From: Betaproteobacteria bacterium UBA1934
Lineage (GTDB): Bacteria; Pseudomonadota; Gammaproteobacteria; Burkholderiales; Rhodocyclaceae
DNA length: 64,000 nucleotides
Direction: 5' to 3'
Assembly: GCA_002337055.1 (NCBI GenBank)
Contig: DDFG01000004.1
Span: 891,556-955,555 of the forward strand
In this document: piece after piece, positions 33,064 to 42,274 of the stretch
How positions within the stretch are numbered: the first letter of the stretch is position 1
Layout: each line of letters begins with the position of its first letter
The notes under the pieces: model-generated
What the model was told of the DNA's origin: nothing
Seen by the model: only the letters and a program-made list of their open reading frames with translations
The model's database searches: none
Position numbers and translations under genes: made by a program

Positions 33064-35159
33064 TTCTTGAGCGACTTGTCCTTGAGAACTTCCGCCAGTT
33101 CAAGGGGCGGCAAGAGATAGTTTTCTCGGACTTGAAAGAGCGGAACGTCACAATTGTTCACGCCGAGAACGGATTTGGCAAAACGACCGTCCTCAAGTCA
33201 CTGCTGTGGGCGTTGTATGGCCGCGATGGCCTTATGGGTTCCGATGGCAAGGAAGAAGATTTCGAGAAACCGGACGAAATCATCCACGAGGGAGCTGTGC
33301 ATCGAGGGGGAGACCCGAACGAAATCTCGGCGACGGTACAGCTGACCTTTAAGCATGATGACTCTCGGTATACCCTCACTCGACGTCTTACGCTGGCGCA
33401 GCAGAAATCCAATCCTCGGCAGCCTGACCTGACGCTTGAAGTGATGCGTGATGGTCAAACATTTCCGGTAGTTCGGCCACAGCAGTTTATCCAGGCAATT
33501 GTGCCGGATGGGATCAGTGGCTTTCTATTTTTCAATGGCGAACGCATCAACTATCTCGCCATGGAACGCAACAGCGCGCAAGTTACCGAGGCCATTCATC
33601 AGATGCTAGGGCTGCGCCTGCTGAAGATGACTATCGACGATTTACGGCACCAAAATGTTCGCGGCAAGCTGCGGGCCGAGCAGCGCGAGACCACCAATGA
33701 AGAAAAGCGCGAACTAATTGAGCGTCTGACTCAACGCGAATCAGACCAGAAGGACTTAGAAGAGCAGCGCCGGCAAGCGCAGGCGAATCTCGGCGCGATT
33801 GCTAGCGAGCTGGAAGTCATCGATAACAAGCTCGTTGCAAATCGGGAGGCGCACGAACTGCAAGCTCGGCGTGTCCGTTTGCTTGGGGAGCGCGATAACC
33901 TGTCGACCCGACGTGACGAGGTCGTGCGCCGCCTTTCAAAGCTAGTTGCCGATGATGGTTACACGCTTTTTGCTACGGACCTCATTGGGCGTGGCCGTGA
34001 AATAGTGGCCCGGCTTCGTAGCGAAGGAAAGATACCTGCGCGCGTATTGAACACCTTCCTTCAAGAATTGCTTGAGAGCGGCTCGTGTATCTGCAAGCGC
34101 TGTTTGGCAGAAGGCTCACCTGAGCGTACAGCCGTAGAGGGCTTGCTCACGATAGCTGGCGATCAGGACTTCAACAACGCGGTGGGCGCGCTTGACCATG
34201 CTATTGGATTGATCGAGGGAGTTGCTCGACAAACCGAAGAACAACTCAAGCAACTAAACACCGAGCGGCTGGAGCTGACACGCGACATTCGTAACCTCGA
34301 TGAAGAAGTTGAGGATATCCATCAGCAGCTCGGCGGCAAGAAAGACGAAGAAGTTCAGCAACTGGAAGACGCTAGGAAGCGTCTGCAACTCAAGCGTGAA
34401 GATGAAATCGCTACGAGTAGCCGTCTCGCCACGTTGATTGAGGCAGCGAAAGGTGAAATTGAACTCCTGCAGACTCAGATCAGGCAAATCGAAGACAAGG
34501 AAGAAGCTGCCGCACGCGCGCAGCGGCGAGTCGATGCGGTCGAGGATTGTGCAGGCATCCTTGATCAAATTCTTGAGGCCGAGACGCAGGACTTACGCCC
34601 CCTCTTGAATGCGGAGATCGACGCCCACTTCCGCAAAATAATGACTAAAGATTACTGGGCTGAGCTGAGCGAGAATTACACGTTGCGCATACGTAAGAAC
34701 GTGAGTTCTGGAGAAGACGATACCAACCCGGCCAAGGTGGACGTTGCATTGAGTACGGGGGAGCGCACCGTAACGTCACTGGTGTTCATCGCCAGCCTGG
34801 TTGCTCTGGCCAAACGCCGCTCGGAGATTCCGACGATCCTGAAAGATGTGTCCGGATCTGCCTACCCAGTAGCTATTGATTCGCCTTTTGGCTCACTCAG
34901 CGTCTTCCGCGAGGGTGTTGCTCGCCATATTCCGGAGTTAGCTCCCCAAGTATTGTTGCTGGTCAGTCCAGAGCAATACAATGGACAGGTCGAGAAGGCG
35001 ATGAATGAATCCGGTCGGGTCGGAAAGCGTTACTACCTAACCTATCATGGTCCGACAATGCCAGAACGAGCTACTCAAGAGCTGGTGGTCAACGGGCAAA
35101 AACTTCAGCAATACTTCCCCGAGCGCAGCGGTGAATTTACAGAGATCCGCGAGCTATGA
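33060..35159 (+). CDS. DndD-like SMC/Rad50-type ATPase 2, degenerate motifs
   Basis: A 699-residue ATPase with the same layout as ATPase 1 and 25-30 residues longer. The Walker A reads AENGFGKTT (35-43), with Ala where Gly is usual. The family motif FFNGER is at 157-162. The coil apex has three cysteines, C343-x-C345-xx-C348. The signature LSTGER (564-569) is intact. Walker B is VAIDSP, and the D-loop reads GSLS (611-614), lacking the conserved Asp. Residual ATP binding with weak hydrolysis is plausible. It overlaps its neighbours on both sides by four bases. Confidence 0.82.
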   Translation: MILERLVLENFRQFKGRQEIVFSDLKERNVTIVHAENGFGKTTVLKSLLWALYGRDGLMGSDGKEEDFEKPDEIIHEGAVHRGGDPNEISATVQLTFKHDDSRYTLTRRLTLAQQKSNPRQPDLTLEVMRDGQTFPVVRPQQFIQAIVPDGISGFLFFNGERINYLAMERNSAQVTEAIHQMLGLRLLKMTIDDLRHQNVRGKLRAEQRETTNEEKRELIERLTQRESDQKDLEEQRRQAQANLGAIASELEVIDNKLVANREAHELQARRVRLLGERDNLSTRRDEVVRRLSKLVADDGYTLFATDLIGRGREIVARLRSEGKIPARVLNTFLQELLESGSCICKRCLAEGSPERTAVEGLLTIAGDQDFNNAVGALDHAIGLIEGVARQTEEQLKQLNTERLELTRDIRNLDEEVEDIHQQLGGKKDEEVQQLEDARKRLQLKREDEIATSSRLATLIEAAKGEIELLQTQIRQIEDKEEAAARAQRRVDAVEDCAGILDQILEAETQDLRPLLNAEIDAHFRKIMTKDYWAELSENYTLRIRKNVSSGEDDTNPAKVDVALSTGERTVTSLVFIASLVALAKRRSEIPTILKDVSGSAYPVAIDSPFGSLSVFREGVARHIPELAPQVLLLVSPEQYNGQVEKAMNESGRVGKRYYLTYHGPTMPERATQELVVNGQKLQQYFPERSGEFTEIREL

Positions 35160-35887
35160 TGGACCAATTAACCATTCGAGATGCCGCCGAGAAGGCGCTA
35201 GAAAGAATCGGAAGGGCAGCAACGATCCCAGAAATCTACACTGAGATAGTTCAAAGCGGGTTATTTGAATTCAATACCCAGAACCCGGAGCACGTTCTCA
35301 GAACAACTATTCGCCGGCATACCGAGAATGTCGAAAGGAGTGATTCTTTCAAGGAACGAAATAGCTTCTCATTAGTTGGCGACGAGATGTATGCATTGGC
35401 CAATGGTGGCAAGACAAGAGCATCGAAAATGAACTCGACTACTGGAATCAAGCGTATTCACCGCGCTACCGACAAGGAAGAAATCATTCGGCTATTGACG
35501 AGTGATCAATTGGGCGTGTTTCGAGAGATATGGCGCCTACTGATGTTTGCAGCGCAGATCGGATATCGAAATGCTCGTAGAGACCCACTGAAGGCGATCG
35601 ATTCTGGAAAAGGAATTGACCAGAGTACGTTCGGCAACAGCCCCGCATGGCCGGGAGTGATGTTCCTAATCTCGCTAGCGGACACGGGGGCTGCCGAGGT
35701 CTTGGCGGGGACGCCCGAAAGCGAGGAGCAGAGAATCTCTGCCTTTCAGGAATATGCCAACGGCGGCCTGGCCGTCTTGCAGGAGTTTTTCTCATCGCGG
35801 CCGGCCGACCTAGATGGATTGCTGGACTTCATTGATAGTCAACGAGCATCGCCACGTGCTCCACCAGACCTGGAACTTTCGATCTAA
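35156..35887 (+). CDS. HARE-HTH-like domain fused to Dnd-associated protein 4 domain
   Basis: A 243-residue protein. Residues 1-80 have the HARE-HTH winged-helix pattern (TIRDAAEKALERIGRAATIPE, LRTTIRRHTEN), seen in restriction enzymes and chromatin proteins. Residues about 105-225 match the Dnd-associated protein 4 family: EIIRLLTSDQLGVFREIWRL, MFAAQIGYRNARRDPLKAID, MFLISLADTGAAEVLAG, FQEYANGGLAVLQEFF. It is the counterpart of the 168-residue protein at 30000 with a DNA-binding addition. The ATG overlaps the stop of ATPase 2 (ATGA). It ends two bases before the convergent dndE gene. Confidence 0.75.
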   Translation: MMDQLTIRDAAEKALERIGRAATIPEIYTEIVQSGLFEFNTQNPEHVLRTTIRRHTENVERSDSFKERNSFSLVGDEMYALANGGKTRASKMNSTTGIKRIHRATDKEEIIRLLTSDQLGVFREIWRLLMFAAQIGYRNARRDPLKAIDSGKGIDQSTFGNSPAWPGVMFLISLADTGAAEVLAGTPESEEQRISAFQEYANGGLAVLQEFFSSRPADLDGLLDFIDSQRASPRAPPDLELSI

Positions 35888-35889
35888 GG

Positions 35890-36261
35890 CTACGATTGCT
35901 TAACCATCTCGCCAAGTGTTTTGACGTTTTGGAGACTTGCAATACCTCGCTCAATGTGGGCCTTAACATAGTCGGCTAGCGCATCTCTTGACGAAAGGTC
36001 TACTCCGTCGGAATTGGCACGTAGAGTAATTGCCGCTGCAAATTCTTCGCTATAGGGACCTGCAAAGGTCTTCCATTCCATATCAATGGAGCTTTCCCCC
36101 ATCTTGAGCGGTTTCGTAGGTGGAGTGGGGTTGGCCAAGGATCGGCAAAGCGCGACGCGGCAAATCTCGTTCCAGTGTTCGAGTCCTGTACGCCGTTTGA
36201 TCTTGATAAGTGTTTCTTTACCTTTTGCGCTTACACGAACATGATCAACAGGTGGTTTCAT
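35890..36261 (-). CDS. dndE: DNA sulfur modification protein DndE
   Basis: A 123-residue protein, normal length for DndE. The core matches the family: VRVSAKGKETLIKIKRRTGL, then EICRVALCRSL and a C-terminal helix (DALADYVKAHIERGIASL). DndE is a small DNA-binding subunit of the phosphorothioation complex with a preference for nicked DNA in characterised systems. It is the last gene of the leftward dndBCDE set and overlaps dndD by ATGA. Two bases separate its stop from that of the opposing HARE-like gene. Confidence 0.85.
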   Translation of the reverse strand: MKPPVDHVRVSAKGKETLIKIKRRTGLEHWNEICRVALCRSLANPTPPTKPLKMGESSIDMEWKTFAGPYSEEFAAAITLRANSDGVDLSSRDALADYVKAHIERGIASLQNVKTLGEMVKQS

Positions 36262-38234
36262 GATGGAAAATACCCTTCTTCGATTGTCGTCGCCCCTTCT
36301 TGCTCGTTGTGCGCGAGAAGGAAAGACCTTGAAATGTAAGGCCGGAGCGCGTCCAAATACCCGCCGGTGATTTCTTCGTCGGTCGACAACAAGAGTACTT
36401 GGTGAGATGCATTCGGGAAGTAGCGTTCAATTAGATTGCTACGGTGTTCCGAATCCAAACGCCCCAAGGGGGTATCAATCACGGTTGGCACGGGGCGCCC
36501 GGATGCGCGAGCCAGGCCCCAAAGCATGGATGTGGCCAACAGCTGCCGCTCTCCGGCAGAGAGTCGATCAAATGGTAATGGCTTGCCGTCACGTCCGGAT
36601 AGCGTGGCTTCGAAAGTGTTCGGATTGATAGTGAGCCCAGTCACTAAGCCCGACTTCCTGAGCAACTTTTGGAACGACTCAAGCATGAGCGATTCCATGC
36701 CGCTTGTATGACGCTTCACAATCTGAGTTCGGAAACGGTCAAGCGTGTCACGCGTCTTTTGCGAATGCTTGAGCATCCGCTGGCGATCGTCCTCCGCAAG
36801 GTGAGCATCCATTTCCTGCTCGCCAAGCTTGTCGAGACGCGCTTCAGTATCCGCCCGCTGCTTACGCAAGGCTTCTTTGCGCATTCGTAGAGCTTCAAGT
36901 TCGGCAAGCTTTTCGGCATGCGCACGGCGCGCGGTATCGAGCTCAGACTGGACGAGAGCAATACGGTCCGCCGTCGGCACGCGATCCAGGTCAGTTTCCG
37001 CATGCGCGATTTTTTCGTCCAAAACGGTTAGTTCCTCAGTGAAGCAACGTGCTTGCTCTTCCGCCGCCGGCAAGACGACACTACGTAGGTGTGCAATGTG
37101 CGGTGCTAGATCGTCAGAAGCATTCAACAGCAAGGACTCAGCCGCAAAACCGCAACGCTGCTGACGATCCTTGGACAAGGCCCGCTGGATGGCAGCAATC
37201 GCCTTCACATGGATCGCATCTCTTTCCAGAGAAGCGAGCACTTCAGCATCACGCCCTTCAAGTACTTCGACCAGTGTCTTAGCGCTGCGGACTTCCCGCT
37301 CGTGCCGTACCTGTTTCTCAACCTCGGCTAGTAGCGGCTCGATGAGTAGTAAGGGGAGCGGGCCAGACACCAACTCGCGGAACTCAGTCTCTAGCTTCGC
37401 GCGTCGATGCTTGAAGTCGGCCAGCTTGGCCTCCAACGAAGCTCGTTGGTCGTAGAGGTCTCCACCTTCAGCGCGAAATATCTCTTCGCGGCTCAGGACC
37501 TCTTTCGCCAGACGACCCGCCTGATTCACTACGGTGCCTTCTTCATTGGCAACCTGTTCCTGCTCACGATCGATCCTTTCGAACTCGCGCTGAAGTTCTG
37601 CCAGCCGCTCTGTCGCAGCAGCGTTCAAGCCCTCGGTACGCTTACGGCGCTCAAATACTTTTAGGTCAGTTTCGAGTCTGTCGACGAGATCTAGACCCAG
37701 TAGCGAATGAACTGCTGTTCCCAAAATATCGGCCGCATGACCGCCATCGGCCAATTCCATAATCTGCTCTCCATCAAAGAAGAACAGGTGGGCAATGCTG
37801 CTGGGTAGATAGGCCTCAATCACCTCGTCCCAGTGATCGGTAAAGACGTCATCTGCCCTCCCATCGCGCAGCACGCGCACGGTTTCCTCGATGCCTCTTA
37901 TTCCTTGGCGCCAATTGCGGGAGAGTTCGAAATAACGCGTTTCGCCTTCAATCACGCGACGGAAGCGTACCGTGATGCTTGCGCCCTCGCTCGGATCGCT
38001 GCCGCGATGGATGGACTGTCGTAAATAGTCCTTGTATGCATGGCGCCCCCTGTTGGAGATACGGGCCTTAGGTCCATAGAAGGCAAGTTGGATGGCATCC
38101 AATAGCGTCGTTTTGCCACCGCCATTTAGTCCGCCGAACAGAATTATCGGTTTTCCCTGCTTCGGTGTCAGCGTAGCTTCTTGCCGGCCACTATAGGCGC
38201 CAAAGTTCTCCAGAATGATGGTGTCGAGAATCAT
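36258..38234 (-). CDS. dndD: DNA sulfur modification ATPase DndD
   Basis: A 658-residue SMC-like ATPase. Walker A GGLNGGGKTT is at 34-43 and the family motif FFFDGEQI follows at about 150. Long coiled coils fill 180-530. The C-terminal head has LSAGERQLLATSM and Walker B VIDTPLGRLD, all intact. DndD supplies ATP-dependent DNA nicking/handling for phosphorothioate insertion with DndC and DndE. The coiled-coil apex lacks the paired-Cys hook of the two paralogues. Both flanking genes overlap by four bases, showing tight coupling. It is one of three DndD-like ATPases in the locus. Confidence 0.93.
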   Translation of the reverse strand: MILDTIILENFGAYSGRQEATLTPKQGKPIILFGGLNGGGKTTLLDAIQLAFYGPKARISNRGRHAYKDYLRQSIHRGSDPSEGASITVRFRRVIEGETRYFELSRNWRQGIRGIEETVRVLRDGRADDVFTDHWDEVIEAYLPSSIAHLFFFDGEQIMELADGGHAADILGTAVHSLLGLDLVDRLETDLKVFERRKRTEGLNAAATERLAELQREFERIDREQEQVANEEGTVVNQAGRLAKEVLSREEIFRAEGGDLYDQRASLEAKLADFKHRRAKLETEFRELVSGPLPLLLIEPLLAEVEKQVRHEREVRSAKTLVEVLEGRDAEVLASLERDAIHVKAIAAIQRALSKDRQQRCGFAAESLLLNASDDLAPHIAHLRSVVLPAAEEQARCFTEELTVLDEKIAHAETDLDRVPTADRIALVQSELDTARRAHAEKLAELEALRMRKEALRKQRADTEARLDKLGEQEMDAHLAEDDRQRMLKHSQKTRDTLDRFRTQIVKRHTSGMESLMLESFQKLLRKSGLVTGLTINPNTFEATLSGRDGKPLPFDRLSAGERQLLATSMLWGLARASGRPVPTVIDTPLGRLDSEHRSNLIERYFPNASHQVLLLSTDEEITGGYLDALRPYISRSFLLAHNEQEGATTIEEGYFPS

Positions 38235-39853
38235 TCTTTAAACTCCAGTGCATCGGTTTGGGGCTTGGGCCCGTAGCCAATGGCTCCGGATTGACGTGCC
38301 GCTTCACGTCGTTTGCGTTCGTCCGCGACGTGCTGTGCTCTGTTCAGGGCATCCTCCCTGTCGTCATAGAAATGACGCTTGAAGGTTTTTTCAAGTTGCT
38401 CGAACAATCCTGCGCGCCGCCCAAGCGAGCGCTGCTGTCCTGTGAAACTCAGCAATTCACGGGTGAGTTCATAGTGCAGACGGTCATTGCCGCAGAGCTC
38501 GGCCAGTTCTTTCATCTCGGCTTCCCCTAATACGAGGTTGTCGTCTAGTGGGCGACCCGGATACATCTCGCCGGTGAACTCGCGATAGATGCGGGGGAGC
38601 GAGTCTTCTAGTTCGTGCTTATCCACTACCCAGATGCGCCGGATTTCCTGAAGTTCATCAAGCGTGATCAGCTCGATACTTTGTACGTCAGAAGGCCCAT
38701 TTCGACGAATATGCACCTGCGCTGTCAGCAATTTCTTGAGCCACGTCTCTCGTGCTTCTTGCGTGTATGGTCCTGGGATGGGGCGGCCGTTTGCCATCAT
38801 CTGTACCGCACCGGTCATTCGGCGAAAATCGCGTAAATGGCGATCTGTGCTGTCCAAATCGTCGGGGCCTACCCCGCCCCCTCTGAAATCCAGTGCATTT
38901 CGGAGCTCCAAGAGAGGCATCATCCATTCTTTCTCGACGTCGTTCTGAATCATCGCAGTCATGGACTTGTCCTGTTCCACAAGGGTGCATACCCAGCAGC
39001 CGAAACGCGAATCACCACAACTCGGCGTCGAGTCATCTACAACAAGTGGGCACTCCCCGTCCGCAGACGCTCCTGCATACATCCCAAGGAGATCTCGATT
39101 GTTGTAACCCCATGGATTCTTTGTTTGCATCAGAAAAAACCAAACGTCGTCGTTACTCCAATCTTCAACCGGCGTGTAGACCAAAGAACCAGGCAGGCTG
39201 GAATTCGGACTCAGGCGATCACGTACGCGCCCCTTCTCGTGTTTCGCCATATTGGCAGCGCGCTTTGTGCTCTCTGCCTTTCGGGTACCCAGCACAAGAA
39301 TTGCCTCACCGCTGGACGACACAATGCCGTTGATGAACGCGTTTGAAGGATTAATTTTGAGGCGTGCGGTGCACCAACGGAACTTGTGCCGCGGAGCCGG
39401 ATAGCCACGTCCGATGAGATTCACCCAAAATGAGTCAACGGTTCTTGGCGTCAAACGTTTCGGTCTTATCGGCGCCTGTTGCTCCCGTGCGGCCCTTTCC
39501 ATCACCAACAGGGAATTCGATACCCACGCTGCAACAACGGGATTCTCAACCAACGTATCCGTCGAAATAACATGGATTACCTTTGTGCGCGCTTCTACCG
39601 GAAGCCCAATAATGGCCCCCCAAACCAACTGGAGTGTGGCTGTCGAATCTTTACCCCCCGAATAGCCAATGATCCACGGCACATCGTCGGCCAGATATAG
39701 CTCGCGGATCTCCTCGTGTAATAGTTCAATGGTTGTTTTGAAGCCGAGTTCTGCAAATGCTGAATCTCTCTTGCGCGTAGTCGCTTCGGAGCCGGTTCGT
39801 GCGGGCGGCAGAACAGGCACGCTCGGCAGCTTTGATTTTGGTTTTGTTGCCAT
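38231..39853 (-). CDS. dndC: Phosphorothioation sulfurtransferase DndC
   Basis: A 540-residue PAPS-reductase-like protein. The PP-loop YSGGKDSTATLQL is at 64-76. Cysteines at 161 (RWCTARL), 268, 279, 286 and 289 (CGDSRFGCWVCT) provide the set expected for the 4Fe-4S cluster of DndC. The enzyme takes sulfur from DndA and inserts it into the DNA backbone. Length is normal. It lies 26 bases after dndB and overlaps dndD by ATGA. The tail beyond residue 480 is basic and probably contacts DNA or DndD. Confidence 0.93.
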   Translation of the reverse strand: MATKPKSKLPSVPVLPPARTGSEATTRKRDSAFAELGFKTTIELLHEEIRELYLADDVPWIIGYSGGKDSTATLQLVWGAIIGLPVEARTKVIHVISTDTLVENPVVAAWVSNSLLVMERAAREQQAPIRPKRLTPRTVDSFWVNLIGRGYPAPRHKFRWCTARLKINPSNAFINGIVSSSGEAILVLGTRKAESTKRAANMAKHEKGRVRDRLSPNSSLPGSLVYTPVEDWSNDDVWFFLMQTKNPWGYNNRDLLGMYAGASADGECPLVVDDSTPSCGDSRFGCWVCTLVEQDKSMTAMIQNDVEKEWMMPLLELRNALDFRGGGVGPDDLDSTDRHLRDFRRMTGAVQMMANGRPIPGPYTQEARETWLKKLLTAQVHIRRNGPSDVQSIELITLDELQEIRRIWVVDKHELEDSLPRIYREFTGEMYPGRPLDDNLVLGEAEMKELAELCGNDRLHYELTRELLSFTGQQRSLGRRAGLFEQLEKTFKRHFYDDREDALNRAQHVADERKRREAARQSGAIGYGPKPQTDALEFKE

Positions 39854-39879
39854 AGAGTAAGTAGCTTTTCAGTGAATCG

Positions 39880-40962
39880 TCATCCACTCTTGCGAGCGTG
39901 AGCGTTTTCCACCCGTTGTTGTTCTTCGTCGAGTGGTAGTACAAGTGCCTTCTTGATGACGTTAGTTGTCAGAATTACGTTGGTTGTAACTTTAGAGACT
40001 TTGCCGCCAATAAGCGCACGCCCCTCCCAGGTGTTGGCGTTATTGCGTGACCAGTTAATCTGTTCAATTCCGCTCAAACGCTTTTTCCAGTCTTTTGGAT
40101 GTAGTTTCAGCAGTGTATTGCCTGCCTTACCGAGTGCTTGCAGCGCAATGCCATGCGAATGGATGTAGCCCTCGCGCACCTCACTTGCAGGGAGCCGATT
40201 TTCGCGCACCTGCGCCCAGGCGGGAAAGTGTTTCGCAACCTCCTCCCAATATGTGCGGGCGAGAGAAGCGTCTTCGTTGATATTGCCAGTCGCCATCCCT
40301 TCGACGAGATCTGCACAGGCATTGTGGAACGCGGACAGCGTGAAAAGCTTGCGGGATCGTTTGGCGAGCGAGGACTTCTCCATATCGACGATGTCTCGAA
40401 AGACATCAGACTTCATCACAACGAGTTTTGCCAGCTGGGCTTTGTCGTTGCGGTGGTCGTACAGTAGACCAAGAGAGCGACTGGGGCGAATGGCATGCCG
40501 GTTGAGATCGGCAAACATCTGCTGGCAACGCTCCAGCCCGATATCCAAGAAGAAAACGACGGCAATGGTTTCGTGGCCTAGTTCAGGACGCTGCTCAAGT
40601 GCCTCAATGATGGCGGCACGGCGGTGTTGCCCGTCATTGATGATGAAGCGAGCATCCATTGGCACCCGTAGCAGACCGAGCTTGTCTTGCCCGGGAAGCG
40701 GGGCAAAAGCGACATCGGAGTCGATCGAAACCGTGAGGGCGGAGAAGACATAGTCATCCGGATTGTCAAGCATGTAACAGCAGATCTCGGGGATACGTGC
40801 CCTGTTCAAGGTGCGCTGAGCACGCAGTTCGGGCGGAAGTTCGTCTTCGTCGAAAATCGAGATCTGGCGCAACATTCGCAAGGACCACATCGCAACGAAG
40901 TACTCACGGTGCGCTTGAAGACCCCTAATGACCGGGAACGTGAGAGTCGGTTGAGTTTCCAT
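39880..40962 (-). CDS. dndB: DNA phosphorothioation protein DndB (DGQHR)
   Basis: A 360-residue protein. The defining motif DGQHR is at 110-114 (FIINDGQHRRAAI). Other family features include the C-terminal ESR-like helix and the FFLDIGLERCQQMFADLN segment. DndB binds DNA and represses dnd expression in characterised systems, and affects the extent and pattern of modification. The start at 40962 gives the typical METQ... N terminus; an upstream ATG would add 25 residues of non-conserved sequence. The gene is divergent from dndA with an inverted repeat between them. Confidence 0.9.
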   Translation of the reverse strand: METQPTLTFPVIRGLQAHREYFVAMWSLRMLRQISIFDEDELPPELRAQRTLNRARIPEICCYMLDNPDDYVFSALTVSIDSDVAFAPLPGQDKLGLLRVPMDARFIINDGQHRRAAIIEALEQRPELGHETIAVVFFLDIGLERCQQMFADLNRHAIRPSRSLGLLYDHRNDKAQLAKLVVMKSDVFRDIVDMEKSSLAKRSRKLFTLSAFHNACADLVEGMATGNINEDASLARTYWEEVAKHFPAWAQVRENRLPASEVREGYIHSHGIALQALGKAGNTLLKLHPKDWKKRLSGIEQINWSRNNANTWEGRALIGGKVSKVTTNVILTTNVIKKALVLPLDEEQQRVENAHARKSG

Positions 40963-41030
40963 GCTGATATGGCTGACTTGCAGTTGATTACGTGATGTAC
41001 GCAGGTTAGGTGTAAAATTTAAAGGTGAAT

Positions 41031-41058
41031 CACACAATTTGTATGCCTATATTGTGCG
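41031..41058. promoter_or_regulatory. Inverted repeat in the dndB-dndA divergent promoter
   Basis: CACACAAT at 41031-41038 is matched at seven of eight positions by the reverse complement of ATTGTGCG at 41051-41058, with a 12-base AT-rich spacer. The dyad is one helical turn or more apart and lies between dndB (start 40962) and dndA (start 41092). It is a candidate operator for DndB or another regulator. Confidence 0.45.
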
Positions 41059-41091
41059 CTAGGTTTGTTAATTATTCAAGTAATAACATAC

Positions 41092-42240
41092 ATGCAAGAC
41101 CCTGTTTTTTCACCGATTTATCTGGACTGCAACGCGACGACGCCGATCGAGCCGGCCGTACGCGAAGCTCTGCTGCACTACCTAACTGAAGAATTTGGAA
41201 ACGAAGGGAGCCGAACCCACGAGTTCGGTGCGCGGGCCAAGCAAGCAGTTCAGCGGGCGAGAGATCAGGTCGCGGCAGTCGTGGAAGCCAAGCGTGATGA
41301 AGTGATCTTCACCAGCGGCGCAACCGAGAGCAACAACCTAGCTATCTTAGGCTTGCGGGAAGCAGCCCGCAGCGCTGAGCGAATGCACGTTATTACCTCG
41401 ACGCTCGAGCATAAAGCGGTGCTGGAACCGTTCGAAGCACTGGAACGAGAGGGCTTTTCGGTGACACGCCTTCCCGTTACAGCTGGCGGATATGTTGAGT
41501 CGAAAGTTCTGGCCGAAGCACTACGGCCGGAAACCGTGCTGGTTTCGGTCATGCAAGCAAATAATGAGACCGGAGTACTACAGCCCCTTAGCGAGATTGC
41601 AGCGGTAATGGATGGCCATCCTGCCTATCTTCATACCGATGCGGCTCAGGGTTTTGGCAAAGATCTCGATACGCTCCGCAATCCACGTATCGACATGATC
41701 AGCGTGAGTGGGCACAAGATTTTTGGGCCCAAAGGGATTGGTGCGCTAATTGTTCGTCGTCGCGGGTACGACCGTGTTCCGCTAAAACCGCTCGTTTTTG
41801 GCGGTGGCCAGGAAAGAGGGTTGCGTCCTGGCACATTGCCAGTTGCCCTCATTGTTGCCCTGGGTGTGGCGTCGGAGATAGCCGTGCACGACCACAGGAA
41901 TCGTCATGACCGATGCAGTGAGATTCGTGCTGGGGCAATGAAGGCATTTGAGCAATTAAATCCCAAGTACAGCGGAGACCAGTCCAGGGTGATGCCTCAT
42001 GTGCTCAATGTGGCATTCGAGGGACTGGATTCCGAGGCACTGATTGTCGCCATCAAAGATCTCGTGGCAATCTCGAATGGATCGGCTTGTACCTCGACCA
42101 GTTACACCCCAAGCCATGTATTGAAGGCCATGGGAATGAGCGACGAGGAGGCCAATGCCTGCGTACGCGTCAGCTGGTGCCACCAAACACCCGACGTGGA
42201 CTGGACTACGATAGCGGCGCGGATCGCAGCTATGCGTTGA
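41092..42240 (+). CDS. dndA: Cysteine desulfurase DndA
   Basis: A 382-residue PLP enzyme of the NifS/IscS class. The Schiff-base lysine is K209 in SGHKIFGPKG. The PLP contacts HTDAAQ and TLEHKAV are intact. The catalytic cysteine C333 lies in NGSACTSTS, as in DndA/IscS. It releases sulfur from cysteine for DndC. The ATG at 41092 was chosen because an in-frame TTG at 41065 would add an unconserved leader. It is divergent from dndBCDE, the classical arrangement. It is followed by the convergent prophage endolysin gene. Confidence 0.9.
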   Translation: MQDPVFSPIYLDCNATTPIEPAVREALLHYLTEEFGNEGSRTHEFGARAKQAVQRARDQVAAVVEAKRDEVIFTSGATESNNLAILGLREAARSAERMHVITSTLEHKAVLEPFEALEREGFSVTRLPVTAGGYVESKVLAEALRPETVLVSVMQANNETGVLQPLSEIAAVMDGHPAYLHTDAAQGFGKDLDTLRNPRIDMISVSGHKIFGPKGIGALIVRRRGYDRVPLKPLVFGGGQERGLRPGTLPVALIVALGVASEIAVHDHRNRHDRCSEIRAGAMKAFEQLNPKYSGDQSRVMPHVLNVAFEGLDSEALIVAIKDLVAISNGSACTSTSYTPSHVLKAMGMSDEEANACVRVSWCHQTPDVDWTTIAARIAAMR

Positions 42241-42274
42241 GGCGGGCGCTCTTTACCTGTTCTTTGGGTATTTG

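Noticed and set aside
27984..35887. DndFGH restriction proteins
   Set aside because: The ATPases and helicase do not match DndF, DndG or DndH architecture; the set fits the alternative PLD-helicase restriction type.
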